From positions 124,001-188,000 of the forward strand of contig JAKVAR010000108.1 of assembly GCA_022447585.1 (NCBI GenBank): a stretch of 64,000 nucleotides of DNA, written 5' to 3'. Both the position numbers and the translations under genes were made by a program. Below the pieces are notes generated by a model. It saw only the letters and a list, made by a program, of their open reading frames with translations, made no database searches and was not told the origin of the DNA. Shown here piece after piece: positions 35,502 to 43,990 of this stretch (positions are counted from its first letter, which is position 1; each line of letters starts with the position of its first letter). The DNA comes from Crocinitomicaceae bacterium. GTDB lineage: Bacteria > Bacteroidota > Bacteroidia > Flavobacteriales_D > Crocinitomicaceae.

Positions 35502-37034
35502 CTATTCTCCAGAATTACCAACAATATGGTAAGTTGGGTCTTCCAGTACATTAACCTCGATAATCTTATCGGCATTTTTGAGTAGCCTTTGGCAGTCAGC
35601 ACTTAAGTGACGTAAGTGTATTTTTTTTCCTGCTTTTAAATAGCGCTCAGTCAATGCGTTAACAGCTTCAATTGCAGACATATCAACAATCTTACTTTCA
35701 GAAAAATCAATGATTACATCATCAGGATCTCCTTGAACATCGAATTTTTCATTAAATGTTGAGATGGAACCAAAAAATAACGGACCATAAATTTCATAGT
35801 GTTTCGATCCTTTTTCATCAATGTATTTTTTTGCACGAATTCTTTTTGCGTTCTCCCAAGCGAATGCTAATGCGGAAATAATTACACCGATTAATACTGC
35901 AAGGGCAAGATTATGCATAAAGATTGTTATTAAGGTAACAATAATCATTACAATAACATCTGTGGTCGGCATTTTACCAAACACCTTTAAACTAGCCCAT
36001 TCAAAAGTGCTAATTGAAACAATAATCATAACGCCAGTTAGTGCTGCCATAGGCAACAATTCAATTACAGGAGCGCCGAATAAGATAATTGCAAGTATCG
36101 TTAATGATGATATTATGCCTGCTAAACGAGCTCTTGCCCCTGCATTAAGGTTGACCAAAGTTTGCGCAATCATTGGGCAACCTCCCATTCCTGTAAAGAA
36201 TCCATTGGCAATGTTCGCTGTTCCTTGAGCTAAGCATTCTCGGTTACTATTCCCTTTTGTTCCAGTGATTTCATCAACAAGATTTAGCGTCAATAACCCT
36301 TCGGTTAAACCAACAGAAGCCATAATTAAACCATAGGGCAGAATGGTGATAATCGCATCCCAAGTAAAAGGCATTGCTGGTATATGAAATGACGGCAAAG
36401 AACCGCTAATTGAAGCAATATCTTTAACCTGCTTAGTATCAATACCTGTAAAGTAAACAACTGCGAATACAACAATGATGGCAAGTAACGAGGAGGGAAA
36501 TGCCTTCGTAATTTTAGGGAAGATGATAATAATGGAAATCGTTAAGGCGATTAAACCAAGCATGGTATACAATGGTTCACCTGTTAACCAGGCTCCAGAT
36601 GCATCTTGCAATTGCTTCAGTTGAGATAGAAAGATAACAACTGCTAATCCGTTTACAAAACCATACATTACTGATTGTGGTACGAGCCTAATGAATTTTC
36701 CAAGCTTGAAAAGTCCTACCAGAATTTGAAAAAGTCCAGCTACTATGACTGCACCAAAAACATACTCAATTCCATGAGATTCCATTAAAGCAATAAGGAC
36801 AATAACTGTAGCTCCTGCACCTCCGGAAATTAGTCCAGGTCTTCCTCCTAGAATGGAAGTAACAATTCCCATGATAAAGGCTCCGTACAAACCAACCAAT
36901 GGATCAAAACCTGCCAGAATAGCAAAAGCCAAAGATTCTGGAATCATAGTCATGGATACGGTTAACCCTGCTAATATTTCAGATTTAAAATTTACCTTTT
37001 GTTTAAAATTGAAAAGATTGAATACTTTGCTCAT
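35502..37034 (-). CDS. SulP-family anion transporter with STAS domain
   Basis: The 510-residue protein has the SulP architecture: 10-12 membrane helices (about 20-400) and a cytoplasmic STAS domain at the C-terminus (about 415-505, DDVIIDFSESKIVDMSAIEAV). It opens with KSEILAGLTVSMTMIPESLAFAILAGFDP, the family's first-helix motif. Known members carry sulfate, bicarbonate, chloride or dicarboxylates by sodium or proton coupling; this one lacks features to decide. Neither carbonic anhydrase nor sulfate genes are next to it. Confidence 0.92.
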   Translation of the reverse strand: MSKVFNLFNFKQKVNFKSEILAGLTVSMTMIPESLAFAILAGFDPLVGLYGAFIMGIVTSILGGRPGLISGGAGATVIVLIALMESHGIEYVFGAVIVAGLFQILVGLFKLGKFIRLVPQSVMYGFVNGLAVVIFLSQLKQLQDASGAWLTGEPLYTMLGLIALTISIIIIFPKITKAFPSSLLAIIVVFAVVYFTGIDTKQVKDIASISGSLPSFHIPAMPFTWDAIITILPYGLIMASVGLTEGLLTLNLVDEITGTKGNSNRECLAQGTANIANGFFTGMGGCPMIAQTLVNLNAGARARLAGIISSLTILAIILFGAPVIELLPMAALTGVMIIVSISTFEWASLKVFGKMPTTDVIVMIIVTLITIFMHNLALAVLIGVIISALAFAWENAKRIRAKKYIDEKGSKHYEIYGPLFFGSISTFNEKFDVQGDPDDVIIDFSESKIVDMSAIEAVNALTERYLKAGKKIHLRHLSADCQRLLKNADKIIEVNVLEDPTYHIVGNSGE

Positions 37035-37056
37035 TCTGGAACTGTTAATAAGAGTG

Positions 37057-37064
37057 CAAAATTA
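37057..37064 (-). promoter_or_regulatory. -7 box before the SulP gene
   Basis: TAATTTTG on the minus strand is an exact TAnnTTTG, 22 bases before the ATG at 37034. No clear -33 element. Confidence 0.4.
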
Positions 37065-37086
37065 GCACATTTATTCCGAATAAGGT

Positions 37087-37785
37087 TTAATCTTCTGCTA
37101 ATCTGTTTTTACGTCTGTATTTGCGTCTTAATTTTTCATTCGGAAGTTCCTCACTCTTCCATTTAATCTGTTTACCTAATGTTCCGTTAAACCGTTTAAA
37201 AAATGATTCTCTTTTTTTTATTGAAACAAAGTTTTCTTCTTTCGCAAGATCAGCATTAATTTCAGGTTCGTATTTATCTATTTTGCCAATAGTATCGAAT
37301 ACGATAGGAATTAAGTCTATGGGCAAATCGTGCTTCTTAATGAAAGACCTTAGTGTTCCTGATTGAAATGGATCTGTAGCCAATGCGATTCTTTTAAACC
37401 CTTGTTTCTTTGCGACTTGGTAAGAATAGTATACGTTTTCCGTGCTGTGCTCAGCCAATGTATCGACATAAATAGAACCGCTTGGGATTCCCAGTGCTGC
37501 GCCGTAAAGGGCCATTACTTTTGCCTCGTTATATTCAGAATAAACAGTTCCTCCAGAATAAATAACGTTTTTAGCAATCCCCTTTTTGAATAGAAAATTA
37601 GACCAATGTACACGCATTTGCATTGTCATTTGCCAATTTTCCCCATGGAAAGGAACTCCTGGAACAATAATGGCATCATACTTATTCGATGCTACTGAAT
37701 TATACTGTTCTTTTACTGATCTTTGACTTATACCACAACTTGATAATACCAAAATTGTGGAAAGTATAAATGATAAAACTTTCAT
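37087..37785 (-). CDS. YdcF/SanA-like DUF218 lipoprotein
   Basis: The 232-residue protein has a lipoprotein-type signal (STILVLSSC, Cys17), then the DUF218 core: YDAIIVPGVPFHG, VIYSGGTVYSEYNEAKVM, and LAEHSTENVYYSYQVAK. Family members such as YdcF and SanA are membrane or periplasmic proteins linked to envelope integrity or lipid-carrier metabolism; none is fully defined. The C-terminus is very basic (RRKYRRKNR). It lies 2 bases after the folE stop and may belong to the PTPS-folE unit. A second DUF218 protein is at 56971-57738. Confidence 0.82.
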   Translation of the reverse strand: MKVLSFILSTILVLSSCGISQRSVKEQYNSVASNKYDAIIVPGVPFHGENWQMTMQMRVHWSNFLFKKGIAKNVIYSGGTVYSEYNEAKVMALYGAALGIPSGSIYVDTLAEHSTENVYYSYQVAKKQGFKRIALATDPFQSGTLRSFIKKHDLPIDLIPIVFDTIGKIDKYEPEINADLAKEENFVSIKKRESFFKRFNGTLGKQIKWKSEELPNEKLRRKYRRKNRLAED

Positions 37786-37787
37786 AA

Positions 37788-38474
37788 TTATAGAATTAAA
37801 TAGTTATTAAATTCTTGCCTTACTGCTTCAGATTCGAACTTACCACCAAAGAATGCTGAAACGGTTTCTGAGTTTACATCTTGTATTCCACGTGATGAAA
37901 CGCACAGGTGTTCTGCCGTAATTACAACAGCAACGTCTTCTGTCTCTAGGATTTCTTGAAGCTCATGACCAATTTGCATTGTGAGCCTTTCTTGAACTTG
38001 AGGTCTTTTTGCAAAGTATTGGGCAATTCTATTCAGCTTTGATAATCCAATTACTTTACCAGATGAAATATACCCAATGTGCGCTTTTCCTATAATCGGA
38101 ACGAAATGATGCTCACAATTCGAATAAAGCGTGATATTCTTTTCAACTAACATTTCATTATATGAATATTTGTTGTCAAACAAGGCTATTTTTGGCTTGT
38201 TTTCAGGGAGTAATCCCGAGAATATCTCATCTACATACATTTTTGCAACCCTACTTGGGGTACCTTGCAAAGAATCGTCTTCGAGGTCTAGTCCAAGTGT
38301 CTCCATTATTGCCTTAAAATGTTTCGCTATTATTTCTTTTTTTTCATTTGGACTCATTTTAAAAGCATCAGCGCGCATTGGAGTATCTATATTTATCCAC
38401 TCGTGATCATCATTAATGAAATTTTCATTATATTCTTTATGCTGGGTATTCAACGATATTGTTTTCTGTCTCAT
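37788..38474 (-). CDS. folE: GTP cyclohydrolase I
   Basis: FolE makes 7,8-dihydroneopterin triphosphate from GTP. The 228-residue sequence shows GTPSRVAKMYVDEIFSG, the zinc and catalytic CEHHFVPIIGKAHIGYI, GLSKLNRIA, and AEHLCVSSRGIQ with the third zinc ligand Cys. The start at 38474 lies inside the upstream PTPS gene by 38 bases; an alternative ATG about 32 codons in would give a shorter N-terminus, but the FolE N-terminus is variable. Neopterin triphosphate is the substrate of the PTPS-family enzyme encoded just upstream, so the two act in sequence. Confidence 0.95.
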   Translation of the reverse strand: MRQKTISLNTQHKEYNENFINDDHEWINIDTPMRADAFKMSPNEKKEIIAKHFKAIMETLGLDLEDDSLQGTPSRVAKMYVDEIFSGLLPENKPKIALFDNKYSYNEMLVEKNITLYSNCEHHFVPIIGKAHIGYISSGKVIGLSKLNRIAQYFAKRPQVQERLTMQIGHELQEILETEDVAVVITAEHLCVSSRGIQDVNSETVSAFFGGKFESEAVRQEFNNYLIL

Positions 38475-38847
38475 ATAATTTGATTTTTAAGTCCTTATCT
38501 TGATCAATAGATGATCTAAGGTTCTCATAAATTAGTTTTGCAATATTCTCAGCTGTCGGAATCAAGTTTTTAAAATCACTTACGTCAAGATTTAAGTTTT
38601 TGTGATCATACCTATCTGTGACTTGCGACTTGATTATATCTTTTAAAATTTTGGCGTCTATCACATATCCAGTTTCAGGATCAATTTCGCCAATAACTTT
38701 AACCTCGAGCACATAATTATGACCGTGAAAATTTGGGTTGTTACACTTTCCATAGACAAGCTCATTTTTTTCATCACTCCATTGATTATTGTGTAATCTG
38801 TGTGCCGAGTTAAAAGTTGCTCTTCTTGTTATTGCTGTTTTTGACAT
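38437..38847 (-). CDS. 6-pyruvoyltetrahydropterin/6-carboxytetrahydropterin synthase family
   Basis: The 136-residue protein has the PTPS/QueD layout: RATFNSAHRLHN with zinc ligand His16, and the C-x5-HGHNY motif with Cys35 and the ligands His41 and His43. It acts on dihydroneopterin triphosphate to give either 6-pyruvoyl- or 6-carboxytetrahydropterin (queuosine route). Adjacent folE supports either. No other queuosine genes are near. An operator-like repeat lies 32 bases upstream and matches the one at the MerR-B12 gene. Confidence 0.9.
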   Translation of the reverse strand: MSKTAITRRATFNSAHRLHNNQWSDEKNELVYGKCNNPNFHGHNYVLEVKVIGEIDPETGYVIDAKILKDIIKSQVTDRYDHKNLNLDVSDFKNLIPTAENIAKLIYENLRSSIDQDKDLKIKLYETENNIVEYPA

Positions 38848-38864
38848 TTTATATTTCTTTTTAG

Positions 38865-38898
38865 TAAAGATATGATTTTTTGTTTAACATTTTACAAA
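38865..38898 (-). promoter_or_regulatory. Promoter of PTPS-folE operon
   Basis: On the minus strand TTTG (38895-38898) and TATCTTTA (38865-38872, one mismatch to TAnnTTTG) are 22 bases apart. The -33 element is inside the inverted repeat at 38880-38911. Confidence 0.5.
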
Positions 38899-38911
38899 AA
38901 AGATTAAACAA
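38880..38911. promoter_or_regulatory. Operator-like inverted repeat, PTPS-folE promoter
   Basis: TTGTTTAA-N16-TTAAACAA, a perfect repeat; the arms extend to 11 bases (38877-38887 and 38904-38914). Identical arms and spacing occur at 39835-39866. Located between the divergent-side end of the MerR-B12 gene and the PTPS start. Confidence 0.65.
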
Positions 38912-38953
38912 AAATTTGATTAAAGGAAAGGGAAGGACTGAAAAAAGCTGATT

Positions 38954-39835
38954 TTATAGGCTTTTAGAAAGGTTACTAAAGTCTTTTTCGGAGTTAATAA
39001 CTTTTAAATTTGAAGGGATAAACTTTTTGTATATCGAAGTTTGATATCCCCCGATAATCACTTTTGAGTCTTTCGAATGTGGCTTTAAGTGCTCAATAAA
39101 TGAAATGAATTGTTCTTCAGAGATTTGTGCGATTGTTGTGGAAATGATATAGTCTGGGTTTAATTTTCCAATCACAAAACCTAAATTACTCAAAGGCAAA
39201 TTTTGCCCCAAATAGTAACAGTTGTAACCCTTTGTTTTGAAAAGGTAGTAATACAATAAAATACTAAATTCGTGCTGTTCTTCTTCGTGTAGAAAGAGTA
39301 ATGCTTTCTTTCCAGCGTTATCAGTTGTTTCTAAGTTTTGTATTTGCGTGATAATAAATTCACGATATAAATTCGAAAACAAGTGCTCATGAACTACTTC
39401 TATCGTGTTTACTTGCCATAATTCACCAATTTTTGACAGAAAAGGAATAATGATTTTTGAGAATTGACTAAAAATACCGTCTGTATAATCATTTAAAATC
39501 TCTTTGATTTTAACTTTGTCGAATTCTAAAATTGATATTATTAATTCATTAACCTCGGGAGCTTCTTCAACGTTTCGATTTTCAATAATTTGCTTTGCTT
39601 TTTCCATTATTACGGGGTATGGAAGTTGTGCAATTTTAGAGATTTTTAGTCCGTCAGTATAGAGTAGATTTATATTTAGAATCTTTTTTAGATCTTCCTC
39701 GTTGTAAAAACGAATGTTGGTATCCGTTCTTTTTGGAGTAAACAATCCATAGCGCTGCTCCCAAATTCTAATGGTATGTGCTTTAATACCAGTAAAATTT
39801 TCCAGATCCTTAATACTGTATCTAACTTCTGTCAT
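38954..39835 (-). CDS. MerR-type regulator with B12-binding domain (CarH/LitR-like)
   Basis: The 293-residue protein has an N-terminal MerR winged helix (about 5-73, IKAHTIRIWEQRYGLFTPKR), a helical cap domain with the W-x9-EH motif (Trp140, Glu150-His151), and a Rossmann-type cobalamin domain. Its ligand loop EEEQHEF places Glu186-x-His188 where CarH has E-x-H with the axial His; the following Gly is Ser here. CarH-type proteins bind adenosylcobalamin in the dark, form tetramers that repress, and let go in light. W-x9-EH and E-x-H support that class, although light response is not proven. A perfect inverted repeat touches its ATG, suggesting autoregulation. Confidence 0.87.
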   Translation of the reverse strand: MTEVRYSIKDLENFTGIKAHTIRIWEQRYGLFTPKRTDTNIRFYNEEDLKKILNINLLYTDGLKISKIAQLPYPVIMEKAKQIIENRNVEEAPEVNELIISILEFDKVKIKEILNDYTDGIFSQFSKIIIPFLSKIGELWQVNTIEVVHEHLFSNLYREFIITQIQNLETTDNAGKKALLFLHEEEQHEFSILLYYYLFKTKGYNCYYLGQNLPLSNLGFVIGKLNPDYIISTTIAQISEEQFISFIEHLKPHSKDSKVIIGGYQTSIYKKFIPSNLKVINSEKDFSNLSKSL

Positions 39836-39866
39836 TGTTTAATTTTCTTATCGTAAAGTTAAACAA
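39835..39866. promoter_or_regulatory. Operator-like inverted repeat at the MerR-B12 gene start
   Basis: TTGTTTAA-N16-TTAAACAA, perfect arms, same as at 38880-38911. Its edge is the A of the ATG (39835), so binding would block transcription or the ribosome start region of the regulator gene. Confidence 0.65.
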
Positions 39867-39902
39867 AATAAAGCTTAGAATAAAATGAAGGCAAATAGTT
39901 TC

Positions 39903-40292
39903 TTAATCTTCATCCCATGAACCCACAGGAGAGAATAGGAAATCTGTTAGGTTGTCAAGGTCATACAAGAACTGGTAACTCTTTGCTTCTTTGTTGCAAA
40001 ACGGCTCTATAAGACCGACCATTTTTTTATAACCATCTATCGTCATTGCGCAAAAGAAATTTTCGTTATCCTCGGAAATAATTCCTTCATCTGCGTCACT
40101 TTTAAATAATGCTAATTGGCAATTTCGAGCTTCAATAAATGGGAAGTCAGTTAACTTTATATATGGCTTATCGTTATTTATGAATTCAACAAGACCATCG
40201 CGAAAAGCTATTGATTCTTCCATGCCAAAATCGTAAAGTCTTACAACCTTTTCACCATAACTATTTAAACTATCGATAAAATCTAATTTCAT
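39903..40292 (-). CDS. Conserved-looking hypothetical protein
   Basis: The 129-residue acidic protein has no signal peptide, membrane helix or known motif. It seems a single alpha/beta domain: MKLDFIDSLNSYGEKVVRLYDF, FPFIEARNCQLALF and GYKKMVGLIEPF. The end is strongly acidic (SWDED). It is encoded between the MFS exporter (25 bases after it upstream) and the MerR-B12 gene. I do not recognise the family. Confidence 0.65.
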   Translation of the reverse strand: MKLDFIDSLNSYGEKVVRLYDFGMEESIAFRDGLVEFINNDKPYIKLTDFPFIEARNCQLALFKSDADEGIISEDNENFFCAMTIDGYKKMVGLIEPFCNKEAKSYQFLYDLDNLTDFLFSPVGSWDED

Positions 40293-40317
40293 AATTTTCT
40301 TTTGATCGTATACAAAG

Positions 40318-41559
40318 CTATGAACTTTTAGAAAGATTGGAAGAAATCTTCAGTTTCTTAATTGATAAAAGAGCTATGGAAAGCGCTATAATGGATAGTG
40401 CAGAACCAATGTAATATAACTGAAAATTAATTAATCCATAAACGGTTGCTGCTAGAACAGGAAATACAGACATTGCAAAGGAGTGTATTGATTCACTAAT
40501 TCCCATAATTGCACCTTGTTTTTCGCTATTGGCATGAATGGCAATCAAAGCATTGAAGGTTGGGAAGCAGAGAGATAAGCCCAGATTAAGTACATAATAG
40601 AACAGAATAAATAACCACATGTTATTGGTAATCGTTATTGAAATCATACCAATGGCACAAAGTAATAGACCGAAAATAAGCGTTCTGTATTCTCCAAGTC
40701 GTTTTATAAATATTTTAGATATAAAGGCTTGGTTGAATGCTAAAAATATCCCAACAACTAGCATGAATAATCCCAATTCTTTTTCTTCGAATGAAAACAA
40801 ATCTATGAGGAACAAGGCAACCGTTGAAATGTATAGAGCTATCATTGCCGAAAAGAAAATCTTAATTGTAAATAAGGTTTTTATAATTGGGGAAGGATTG
40901 ACTTCTTTCACCCGATTAGGTATGTATAAACTGCTCCAAATTGATATTTTTTTATGTTTTAGACGCTTATCGGAAGGATGACTTTCTTTTAGCCAGAAAA
41001 TAATTGAGATTAATGTTAATGACGAAATTCCTAGCGAAAGTAAAAGTGTTCCCAAGTAGCCAATTGAAGAAGAAGCGGCAATACCTCCAAGTCCAGGGCC
41101 GATGATCATTCCAATTCCCGCGATCCCACCTAAATAGCCAAATATATATGACTTCTCTTTACGCGTTGTAATATCAGAGACGTATGCATTAGTTACCGAT
41201 GTGTTTCCTCCAGTTATGCCATCAAACACCCTAGATAAACCAATAATCCATATGGGAAGTGAAAGTCCTAATATTGGATATTTAGGAAGCAGAATTGCAG
41301 CGATGAATACTAACCATGCTAAAAGAGTACCTGCCTGACTTATTAATAATATTGGCTTTCTTCCTTTTGAATCTGACATCGTCCCCAAAATTGGAGATCC
41401 TATAAATTGAGATCCTGAATAAAGCGAAATAAGTAATCCATAAACCCACTCTGGTGAATCAAAACTCTCTACAATAAACGGTAGGACAGGCATAAGTATG
41501 CTAAATCCTAAAACATTTACAAAAGTAAGCAGATACGCTGGGATAAGATGTTTACTCAT
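40318..41559 (-). CDS. MFS exporter, TetA-like
   Basis: The 413-residue protein has 12 predicted membrane helices and the drug:proton antiporter (DHA1) signature motif A-like GTMSDSKGRKPILL between helices 2 and 3, and PVLPFIVESF at the first helix. TetA-type MFS exporters match best. The cargo is unknown. It has its own -7 box and is followed by the small unknown gene 25 bases later. Confidence 0.88.
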   Translation of the reverse strand: MSKHLIPAYLLTFVNVLGFSILMPVLPFIVESFDSPEWVYGLLISLYSGSQFIGSPILGTMSDSKGRKPILLISQAGTLLAWLVFIAAILLPKYPILGLSLPIWIIGLSRVFDGITGGNTSVTNAYVSDITTRKEKSYIFGYLGGIAGIGMIIGPGLGGIAASSSIGYLGTLLLSLGISSLTLISIIFWLKESHPSDKRLKHKKISIWSSLYIPNRVKEVNPSPIIKTLFTIKIFFSAMIALYISTVALFLIDLFSFEEKELGLFMLVVGIFLAFNQAFISKIFIKRLGEYRTLIFGLLLCAIGMISITITNNMWLFILFYYVLNLGLSLCFPTFNALIAIHANSEKQGAIMGISESIHSFAMSVFPVLAATVYGLINFQLYYIGSALSIIALSIALLSIKKLKISSNLSKSS

Positions 41560-41564
41560 TTAGA

Positions 41565-41572
41565 CAAAAATA
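41565..41572 (-). promoter_or_regulatory. -7 box abutting the MFS gene start
   Basis: TATTTTTG on the minus strand matches TAnnTTTG exactly and ends 5 bases before the ATG at 41559, another case suggesting a very short leader. Confidence 0.45.
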
Positions 41573-41614
41573 ACACTATTTATTTACCTTGGTAAGTTAA
41601 TAGGCAGTTAATGG

Positions 41615-42295
41615 TTACTTTAAATTTAATCGATCCACAATATTTCCCAGTGTAAATTGAGTCATTTCCTTTTCCAAATCTTTAAATTGAGACCTATTAT
41701 ATGATCCATAGATAATGCCTTCTTTTAAAAAATGAATTTCATCGCAAGTATCTTTTAACGTTGAAAATATATGTGACGATATGAGAATCGTCTTATTCAA
41801 TGATTTTAATTTTTCAATGATTGACGTAATGATCAGATTGCTGTGAATATCCACGCCATTGTATGGCTCATCTAAAATGAAAACATCACTCTGTTGAATT
41901 AGTATAGCAGTCAAAGCAAGCTTTTTTTTCATACCAGTTGAATAATTAATAGCATATTCATTTAAGGGTAGATCAAAAATATTCGTTTCCTTGAAATTTA
42001 TTTTCTTTATATCTCTTGCGTTGCAATGAAGTTGAAGGTATTCTTTCCCTGTAATTTTCGAAAAGAAAAAGGGGGTGGTTTGTAAGAATCCCAGATGGTT
42101 TTTAAGCGATGTAAAATTACTTTCTATTAAACCACTGAATGATTCCAGTCCAGCAATAGTGTTGAACAATGTTGTTTTACCTGCACCATTTTCTCCAACT
42201 ATACCATAAACTTTTCCAGGTTCAAATTCTAAATTAATTCCTTTAAGGACATTTTTAGAGCCAAAGGATTTCGTTAGTTTTTTAATTCGAATCAT
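41615..42295 (-). CDS. ABC transporter ATP-binding protein
   Basis: From the ATG at 42295 (MIRIKKLTKSFG) it has 226 residues. It shows GENGAGKTT (Walker A), YSTGMKKKLALTAILIQQ (signature YSTGM) and VFILDEPYNGVD (Walker B), and the H-loop SSHIF. The signature with STGM is usual in exporter-type ATPases of the DrrA/CcmA-like set. The start overlaps the stop of the permease gene by 4 bases (ATGA), so ATPase and permease form one exporter. The longer reading upstream lies in the permease gene and is rejected. Confidence 0.9.
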   Translation of the reverse strand: MIRIKKLTKSFGSKNVLKGINLEFEPGKVYGIVGENGAGKTTLFNTIAGLESFSGLIESNFTSLKNHLGFLQTTPFFFSKITGKEYLQLHCNARDIKKINFKETNIFDLPLNEYAINYSTGMKKKLALTAILIQQSDVFILDEPYNGVDIHSNLIITSIIEKLKSLNKTILISSHIFSTLKDTCDEIHFLKEGIIYGSYNRSQFKDLEKEMTQFTLGNIVDRLNLK

Positions 42296-43206
42296 AAAAT
42301 TTCTTTGAGATTGGTTCTGGCCTGTGAATAAAAATATGGAATTATAGCTAATAATAGGGGCGGCAGGCAAACACCTAATGAGAAAATTATACCTTTTGGA
42401 ACATTCATTTTAAACGGGAAAGAACTGTATTTGGCAATTACCATCGTTACTATTGAGAGCAAGCCTAATGCTGAAAATGTAGAGATTACAAGATATTGAT
42501 GTGGACAAATAATAAGCAGCGAAACAATTAATGGAAGAGTCATTAAGAAGGAGTATCTCAAGGATGTTTTGACTTTGTCAAAGATGAATTTTTTGGGAGA
42601 CTGATTGAATATCCAGACGAATAATTTATCCTCAGGTTCACTGTAAAAAGAAAAGCAAGTTAAGTAGATCGCTATTAAGCAGAAAATTCCGAGATTGAAG
42701 TTTGAAACAGCAATTGAAATGCCAAATAAAGCGTAAATTCCTATGAATGTAATTAACTGTTTTCTAAAACCGGAAGTGAATTCAAAAGGCCTCTTTGAAA
42801 ATGGGGTTGGAATAATAAAGGATGTTGTTTTCTTTGCCTTGTAAAAACTTAATAAGAAGCTTGCAAGAAGTAAGAGTGGTATAGGGGTATATTCAACGTA
42901 AACAATTAGAATTATAAGAAAGGGAAATGCTATTGTCAGATTTTCTAACAATCGGATTTTTCGAAATTCTTTCAGGTTAAAAATCGTTATTAGGTGACTT
43001 ACTCGTTTTGATTCCGATGTTTTAGATGTGATCAGAATACAGATTGAAACGATTACCCATGAAGCATATTCCATTTTTGAAAATAGAAAATAAGTTCCAA
43101 CACATAACCCGAATAATGAAATCAAAATAGCCAAGAAAGGTTGAATTCCCATTTCTTTTAAATGACGATTCAGCATTTTAAATTGTAAATTGAAGTAATA
43201 CTTCAT
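42292..43206 (-). CDS. ABC exporter permease, integral membrane
   Basis: The 304-residue product is strongly hydrophobic, with about nine to ten predicted membrane helices between residues 22 and 295, and has no recognisable family motif beyond that. It is paired with the ATPase by a 4-base overlap, which is the main reason for the call. The cargo is unknown. An exact TAnnTTTG box lies just before the gene. Confidence 0.72.
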   Translation of the reverse strand: MKYYFNLQFKMLNRHLKEMGIQPFLAILISLFGLCVGTYFLFSKMEYASWVIVSICILITSKTSESKRVSHLITIFNLKEFRKIRLLENLTIAFPFLIILIVYVEYTPIPLLLLASFLLSFYKAKKTTSFIIPTPFSKRPFEFTSGFRKQLITFIGIYALFGISIAVSNFNLGIFCLIAIYLTCFSFYSEPEDKLFVWIFNQSPKKFIFDKVKTSLRYSFLMTLPLIVSLLIICPHQYLVISTFSALGLLSIVTMVIAKYSSFPFKMNVPKGIIFSLGVCLPPLLLAIIPYFYSQARTNLKEIL

Positions 43207-43226
43207 TTAGTGATGAGGGTTTGACA

Positions 43227-43234
43227 CAAATTTA
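43227..43234 (-). promoter_or_regulatory. -7 box of the ABC exporter operon
   Basis: TAAATTTG on the minus strand is an exact TAnnTTTG, ending 20 bases before the ATG at 43206. Confidence 0.45.
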
Positions 43235-43277
43235 GAATTATTGAACAGTTTTAATTTTTCTAATTCGTTATAAGATG

Positions 43278-43661
43278 TTAATGTGTCAATTCTGATAGAC
43301 TATTATGATAGCGTTCAATACAAATGTTTGTAATTCTTCGATCGATGTCGTTTTTCCACTTTAAATAGGAGTTCATTTCGTCTGAAGTAAATAAACCTAT
43401 GATGATTCCTATGATTTGATTTCTTAATGGAATATTCTTTCGAATTTCATTCGTAATAAATTCTTTCTTCTTGACATCTTTAAGGTCATTAAAGTACCCC
43501 TTGTTTTTGGTTATTGATGACTTTAAAAAAATCATCAATACGTCATGTTGTAATTTGATTACCTGACGTAGTGTACCATTTTGAAATGCTTCTATGCTTC
43601 CGTCATTTAGGGGTGTTATTGAATCAATTTTGGGACGTATGGATAATTTAGATTGAGTCAT
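43278..43661 (-). CDS. Hypothetical protein
   Basis: The 127-residue protein is mostly helical and polar with no signal peptide or metal motif. It has one hydrophobic run (IIGIIIGLF, about residues 83-91) inside a soluble context, and two basic helices (SITKNKGYFNDLKDVKKKEF; DIDRRITNICIERYH). I do not recognise it. It lies between the ABC exporter and a short TPR-like gene on the same strand. It is credible as a gene mainly from its length and composition. Confidence 0.55.
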   Translation of the reverse strand: MTQSKLSIRPKIDSITPLNDGSIEAFQNGTLRQVIKLQHDVLMIFLKSSITKNKGYFNDLKDVKKKEFITNEIRKNIPLRNQIIGIIIGLFTSDEMNSYLKWKNDIDRRITNICIERYHNSLSELTH

Positions 43662-43693
43662 ATTACTTTTTAAAACTAAATCTAAAAAATAGT

Positions 43694-43912
43694 TTAAAGC
43701 AATGTTATTATTAAATGGTAAAATTCGTTTGCTTTAACATCATTTTTCATTTCCTTAGCTTTAGATAAACCTTTCGAGTACCATTTTAAGCTCTCATTTA
43801 AATCCCCACATTTTATTGCTTCATTCCCCATAACCAAGTATAAAGACAAATCATGGACTGAAATTGAATTGATAGTCTCTATATTTTTTGAATTTTGCTT
43901 TGTACTTATCAT
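43694..43912 (-). CDS. Small single-TPR protein
   Basis: Taken from the ATG at 43912 (MISTKQNSKN) the product has 72 residues. Its centre YLVMGNEAIKCGDLNESLKW with the following YSKGLSKAKEM reads as one tetratricopeptide hairpin. A longer reading from 43942 is possible. No further domain is visible. The gene is 33 bases from the hypothetical at 43278-43661 and may share its transcript. Confidence 0.5.
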   Translation of the reverse strand: MISTKQNSKNIETINSISVHDLSLYLVMGNEAIKCGDLNESLKWYSKGLSKAKEMKNDVKANEFYHLIITLL

Positions 43913-43990
43913 GTAACAAAGATATGAGTAAGAAATGCTCAAAGTATTAGGTATACGCTATGCTTACTTTATTAATTTGTTACTAAATTG

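Noticed and set aside
35821..36228. 135-codon open frame antisense to the SulP gene
   Set aside because: It mirrors the hydrophobic SulP coding sequence; composition is that of a shadow frame and no promoter or motif supports it.
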